DNA from: Haloarcula ordinaria | Lineage (GTDB): Archaea; Halobacteriota; Halobacteria; Halobacteriales; Haloarculaceae | Assembly: GCF_029338275.1 (NCBI RefSeq) | Contig: NZ_CP119789.1 | Location: 2,604,001-2,668,000, forward strand | Length of the DNA: 64,000 nt | Reading direction: 5' to 3' | Notes under the pieces: generated by a model | Seen by the model: the letters and a program-made list of their open reading frames with translations, nothing else | The model's database searches: none | Told to the model about the DNA's origin: nothing | Shown here: piece after piece, positions 60,677-64,000 of the stretch | Layout of the letters: the number at the start of each line of letters is the position of its first letter | Numbering within the stretch: the first letter of the stretch is position 1 | Program-made: the position numbers and the translations under genes

Positions 60677-62052
60677 AAGTGTGGCAGTGGCACCTCCGGA
60701 CGGGAGACGACCCAGAGACTCGTCATCGTGTAGAACACCATGACGGCGATGAAGGGATACTGCGACCGGACGGCCTGCAACCGGGCGGGGAAGAGGTCGT
60801 AGGCCGCCGCGTGGGCGACCCAGATAGCGACGAGGTGCCCGACGACCACCGCCGCCAGGGCCACCCCGCCGAACCACCCCGGTAGGTCCAGCACGGGGAC
60901 GAGCGCGGGCGAGCCGAGGGGGTCCGCCACCGCGACGGCCAGCGACGGGACCAGGACGAGGAAGTAGCCCAGATAGTGCGCGAAGTGATAGCCGGCGGCG
61001 ATGGCCAGCAGGGGCGGGGCGAACCGCTGGGCCAGGACCGACGGCGCGAGGTACGTCTCGGCGGTCCGCCGGCTCGCCCGGACCGCGAGGCGATAGACGC
61101 CAAGGAAGAGCGCGAACCCAGCAAGGAGCGCGAGTGGATACAGGAGGTGTGGCGGCAGCCCCGCTTCCACGAGCGGCGTCGTCAGGTCGCGCCAGGCCGG
61201 CGTCGTCACCAGCCCGTCGTACGTGGTGACCCACAGGAGGGCGACGACGAACGCCACCTCGTCCGCGCCGTCGACGAGACGGGGCGTCGAGAGGTCCATC
61301 CCCGGCAGTCGCAGGCGGAAACCGTCGTCGTCCCGGCCGATGGGCGCGAACCGCCCGTAGTATCGGAACACCCGCTCGACCGGGTCGACCTGTCCGAACC
61401 ACGTCCCGGGACCGAAGACGACGGCGCCCGAGAGCGTGACGACCGAGTAACCGACGACGACCGTCGCGAGCAAGCGAGGGTCGTCAGCCAGCGGACTGAC
61501 AACCTCCAGCCAGACGAGCGCCAGCAGGCCGGCGACGCCGGGCCAGGCACCCAGTCGGTCGGGATACGACCGGTCCAGCGACGGCAACAGCCCCGCGAGC
61601 GTCTTCCAGGGATTGAGGACGGCCCAGCTGTTGCCAAGCAGGTAGGTCGTCATCGCCAGCCCGGCCCACCACCCGACCCACACCAGCAGTATCGCGAGGT
61701 TGGTCCGGGCGTTCGTCGGGCCGAGAAAGCCCGTCACGAGGACAGCGACGAGTCCGGCGACACCGAGAGCGCGACCCAGCGAGACGACGGGGCGTTCGCC
61801 GCCGGCGGCGAGCGGGACTCCCCACCCGTGGACGCGCTCGATGAACTGACGGTCCGTGACGAACGACGCGAGCAGGAACGAGGCCCCGACGGCCGCCCCG
61901 CCCGTCGAGAGGAACAGCCACGTCGGAATCGTCAGCGTCTCGCGACCGCCGCCGGCGAGGCTGCCACCGTGGGCGCTCGCGGTCCCTGCGGCGGCCAGCC
62001 AGACGAACGTACACAGGGCTGTGGCGACGAGCGACCGTCGGCGCACTGTCAT
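60673..62052 (-). CDS. Multi-pass membrane protein, unknown, near oxidase genes
   Basis: A 459-residue protein with an N-terminal signal-like segment (MTVRRRSLVATALCTFVWLA) and about ten membrane segments. It contains several membrane histidines (ASAHGGSLAGGG, AAGYHFAHYLGYFLVLVPSL, VVVGHLVAIWVAHAAAYD) that could bind heme or copper. It is divergent from the oxidase subunit III gene 92 bases away and coupled to a zinc-finger gene. A role in cytochrome oxidase assembly or in respiratory chemistry is an inference; I know no family name. Confidence 0.72.
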   Translation of the reverse strand: MTVRRRSLVATALCTFVWLAAAGTASAHGGSLAGGGRETLTIPTWLFLSTGGAAVGASFLLASFVTDRQFIERVHGWGVPLAAGGERPVVSLGRALGVAGLVAVLVTGFLGPTNARTNLAILLVWVGWWAGLAMTTYLLGNSWAVLNPWKTLAGLLPSLDRSYPDRLGAWPGVAGLLALVWLEVVSPLADDPRLLATVVVGYSVVTLSGAVVFGPGTWFGQVDPVERVFRYYGRFAPIGRDDDGFRLRLPGMDLSTPRLVDGADEVAFVVALLWVTTYDGLVTTPAWRDLTTPLVEAGLPPHLLYPLALLAGFALFLGVYRLAVRASRRTAETYLAPSVLAQRFAPPLLAIAAGYHFAHYLGYFLVLVPSLAVAVADPLGSPALVPVLDLPGWFGGVALAAVVVGHLVAIWVAHAAAYDLFPARLQAVRSQYPFIAVMVFYTMTSLWVVSRPEVPLPHL

Positions 62053-62144
62053 CGGAGGGGGTTGGGACCTCGCGGTCCTGTATGTTCCGACATCCGGCGA
62101 GCGAATTGGATGGGCTTTTAGTAATCGACTCGTAAGGAGCGGGT

Positions 62145-63008
62145 ATGAGCACGACAGAAGAACGCACGGACGGTGGCCACGGGGACCACCACCTTCCGGC
62201 GACGGAAGACTGGCCCCGGGGGTTCGGCGAGGCGAGCTGGTGGCCCTTCGTCACCGCCATCGGCGCATCGGGTATCTACGTCGGCGCGGCGATGTTCGTC
62301 CTCTCGCTGGCCGAGGAACCGCTCATCGGGTCGACTATCAGTGCCGCCACGGTCGTCGGGAGCGTCGGGCTGTTCCTCGTCGGCCTCTACGGCTGGCTCT
62401 ACCACGCGTTCGTCTCCGACTTCTGGGAGCGCGGGACCAACGAACACTCCGGGCGCACGCTGAAGTTCGCGATGCTCCTGTTCCTCGGGACGGAGGTGGC
62501 GACGTTCGGCGCCGGGTTCATCTACTACTTCATGGTCCGTGGCACCGACGTCTGGCTCGACGCCGCCGTTCCCGAAGTGTGGGGCAGCCTCGTCATCGTC
62601 AACACCGTCATCCTGCTCATCAGCTCGGTGACGCTGCACTACAGCCACCACGCGCTCCTGAACGGGAACCGTGACCGCTTCATCAAGCTGCTCGGCGTGA
62701 CGCTCCTGCTGGGTATCATCTTCATCGGCGGGCAGGTGTACGAGTACTACGAGTTCATCGTCCACGAAGGGTTCACCCTCACGGAGGGCATCTACGGTTC
62801 GGCGTTCTACGGCCTGACCGGGCTCCACGGTCTCCACGTGACGATGGGCGCCGTCCTGCTCGGCATCGTCTTTGCACGGGCGTACTACGGCCAGTACTCC
62901 CCTGAACGCCACACGTCCATCTCGACGGCCTCGATGTACTGGCACTTCGTCGACGTCGTCTGGGTGTTCCTGGTCGTCGTCCTCTACATGGGCGCGAACC
63001 TGGTCTGA
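62145..63008 (+). CDS. Heme-copper terminal oxidase subunit III
   Basis: A 287-residue membrane protein with seven hydrophobic segments. Conserved features of CoxC-type subunits are present: SFTLTEGIYGSAFYGLTGLHGLHV-like core (quoted parts: EGIYGSAFYGLTGLHG), YWHFVDVVWVFLVVVLYM at the end, and SVTLHYSHHALLNGNRDRF in the middle. It stabilises the catalytic subunit I in the proton-pumping oxidase of the respiratory chain. ATG 62145 starts with a histidine-rich head (DGGHGDHHLPATEDWPRG). Subunits I and II are not in the window. Confidence 0.92.
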   Translation: MSTTEERTDGGHGDHHLPATEDWPRGFGEASWWPFVTAIGASGIYVGAAMFVLSLAEEPLIGSTISAATVVGSVGLFLVGLYGWLYHAFVSDFWERGTNEHSGRTLKFAMLLFLGTEVATFGAGFIYYFMVRGTDVWLDAAVPEVWGSLVIVNTVILLISSVTLHYSHHALLNGNRDRFIKLLGVTLLLGIIFIGGQVYEYYEFIVHEGFTLTEGIYGSAFYGLTGLHGLHVTMGAVLLGIVFARAYYGQYSPERHTSISTASMYWHFVDVVWVFLVVVLYMGANLV

Positions 63009-63038
63009 AGGGACGTCGCCGCCTCCGATTCCACAGTC

Positions 63039-63281
63039 ATGGAACAGTTAGACGTCAGCGACGGGTTCGACGTCCACGAGTACCGTCACGGGCTGAAGCT
63101 ACGCAAACAGGACCGTGGGACGATGATCCTCGAGAACCGCCAGGGGTTCACCTGTCCCGCCTGTGGCGAGGCGTTCGAGCGCCTCTTCGTCAGCGAGAAA
63201 CGGACGAACACCTTCGGCGACCCCGGCGCCCCGTTCTGTCTGGTCCGGACCGACGCGGAACTGTTACTCTTGACACACTGA
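63039..63281 (+). CDS. DUF7385 small zinc-binding protein
   Basis: An 80-residue protein beginning MEQLDVSDGFDVHEYRHGLK, with one CPAC motif and a later Cys (FTCPACGEAFERLFVSEKRT, GAPFCLVRTDAELLLL). Haloarchaeal relatives are often called flagella cluster proteins (DUF7385 from memory), though no archaellum gene is here. It lies 30 bases after the oxidase gene on the same strand and may be cotranscribed. Confidence 0.7.
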   Translation: MEQLDVSDGFDVHEYRHGLKLRKQDRGTMILENRQGFTCPACGEAFERLFVSEKRTNTFGDPGAPFCLVRTDAELLLLTH

Positions 63282-63394
63282 CCGCACGGTCAAGTCCCCG
63301 GAGACACGTTCGCCGTGGTTCGAGGCCCAGACGAGTGGCGACTATCGACAGAGAATGAAACGATATTTGAAGCCGTTCGGTAATACGGATACAC

Positions 63395-63727
63395 ATGCGA
63401 GATGCGCAGCGGCGTGACCAAATCTTCGTTGCCCTCGCCTGCGAACGGCGGCGAGTTGCGCTCTCCTTGCTGTCCGACCACCAGGAACTGACGCTCCCGG
63501 ACCTGGCCGATGAGATCGCCGAGCGAGAGCACCGGAGGTCCCTCACCGACATCCCCCCGGAGACCGTTCGCGAACTGTATCTCGAGCTGTACCACCAGCA
63601 CGTTCCCCGGCTGGAGGGCGCGGACCTCATCACCTACAGCCAGGACCAGGACCGCGTCGCGGTGACCGACCTCGGCCGGGAAGTCGAGCGACAGCTGCTC
63701 ACCCCGGTCGAGTCGTTGCTTTCGTGA
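63395..63727 (+). CDS. DUF7344-like winged-helix regulator
   Basis: A 110-residue DNA-binding protein: IFVALACERRRVALSLLSDH, LTLPDLADEIAEREHRRSLT and the wing LYHQHVPRLEGADLITYSQD. It shares the layout of the other four regulators of this type in the window, with HQHVPRL replacing the more usual HxxLPKL. Start ATG 63395 is preceded by gatatttgaagccg, a possible TATA region. Confidence 0.75.
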   Translation: MRDAQRRDQIFVALACERRRVALSLLSDHQELTLPDLADEIAEREHRRSLTDIPPETVRELYLELYHQHVPRLEGADLITYSQDQDRVAVTDLGREVERQLLTPVESLLS

Positions 63728-63827
63728 CCCTCCATGACGGCGGCAAGCAGAATCGGGCCGCTCGTTCCGTGCTTCGAATGCCGCTACGACGTAGCCGTCA
63801 CTCGCGAGGATACGTACGGGGGAAGGA

Positions 63828-63902
63828 AGCCGGTGGAGGGATTTGAACCCTCGGCCTAATCCTTACGAAGGATTCGCTCTAGCCAGTCTGAGCTACACCG
63901 GC
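63828..63902 (-). tRNA. tRNA-Thr (anticodon CGT)
   Basis: A 75-base cloverleaf: acceptor GCCGGTG/CACCGGC, D-arm GCTC...GAGC, anticodon stem AATCC/GGATT with loop TTCGTAA giving CGT, T-arm GAGGG-TTCAAAT-CCCTC, discriminator T. No intron and no encoded CCA. All stems are perfectly paired. A TATA-like ccataacc (about 63934-63942) lies upstream on the minus strand. No copy of its 3' end is seen elsewhere in the window. Confidence 0.93.
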
Positions 63903-64000
63903 ACGCGGCGTGTCTCTCAGCACTCGAACAGTGTGCCATAACCGCAATAAGGATTGCGAATCAGGGGCCGTGAGCGATGCGTTCCCACGCCGTCCAAGGA

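Noticed and set aside
1..64000. CRISPR arrays, insertion sequences and integrase genes
   Set aside because: No regularly spaced repeats of CRISPR type, and no transposase or tyrosine recombinase motif was found on either strand.

Overview
The window is from a haloarchaeon (class Halobacteria; Haloarculaceae is my best guess, an inference). Evidence: acidic proteins, high-GC core genes, many leaderless genes with a TATA box about 27 bases before the start, Tat-type lipoproteins, an archaeal TFB, RpoL, RNase P component 4, a haloarchaeal SRP RNA, and many small gene families seen only in halophilic archaea.

Layout. (1) 1-6.2 kb: a carbohydrate cluster, with a sugar isomerase/epimerase (partial) divergent from a Gfo/Idh/MocA oxidoreductase, followed by a Tat lipoprotein binding protein, a single-domain ATPase and a long permease of a ribose-type ABC importer. 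(2) 6.2-7.8 kb: a decayed, partly AT-rich stretch with no convincing gene. (3) 7.8-29.0 kb: a block of lower GC holding almost only membrane proteins and lipoproteins: zincin-like peptidase, CPBP protease, SdpI-like protein, SPFH protein, an ABC-2 exporter pair, and many proteins of 51-140 residues. It is bracketed by a 16-base exact direct repeat; the right copy is the 3' end of an intact tRNA-Arg(TCG) gene, so I read it as a 21.2-kb tRNA-integrated island. A 39-base repeat family lies between many of its small genes. (4) 29.0-32.1 kb: core genes (coiled-coil protein, SRP RNA, MscS channel, CRM-domain RNA-binding protein, RNase P component 4). (5) 32.2-36 kb: two GT4 glycosyltransferases around an MFS transporter. 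(6) 36-40.6 kb: a very large PAS/GAF/bacterio-opsin-activator-type regulator. (7) 40.6-47.7 kb: gatA-gatC, tfb, Nudix, asparagine-synthase-like and PHP proteins, and a sensor kinase. (8) 47.8-50 kb: an AhbC-like radical SAM enzyme translationally coupled to a small Htur_1727-type partner. (9) 50-63.9 kb: regulator/DUF7521 genes, purL, hisF, rpoL, a seven-repeat FG-GAP lipoprotein, oxidase subunit III, several DUF7344-like winged-helix regulators and tRNA-Thr(CGT).

How it fits together: the flanks are ordinary chromosome (translation, transcription, purine, histidine and heme metabolism, respiration). The unusual part is the island: its content (membrane peptidases, an SdpI-like protein, an exporter, microproteins) would suit a peptide-antagonism, immunity or envelope-stress system, and its repeats separate small genes in a cassette-like way. 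These functional ideas are inferences; the repeats and gene content are directly visible.
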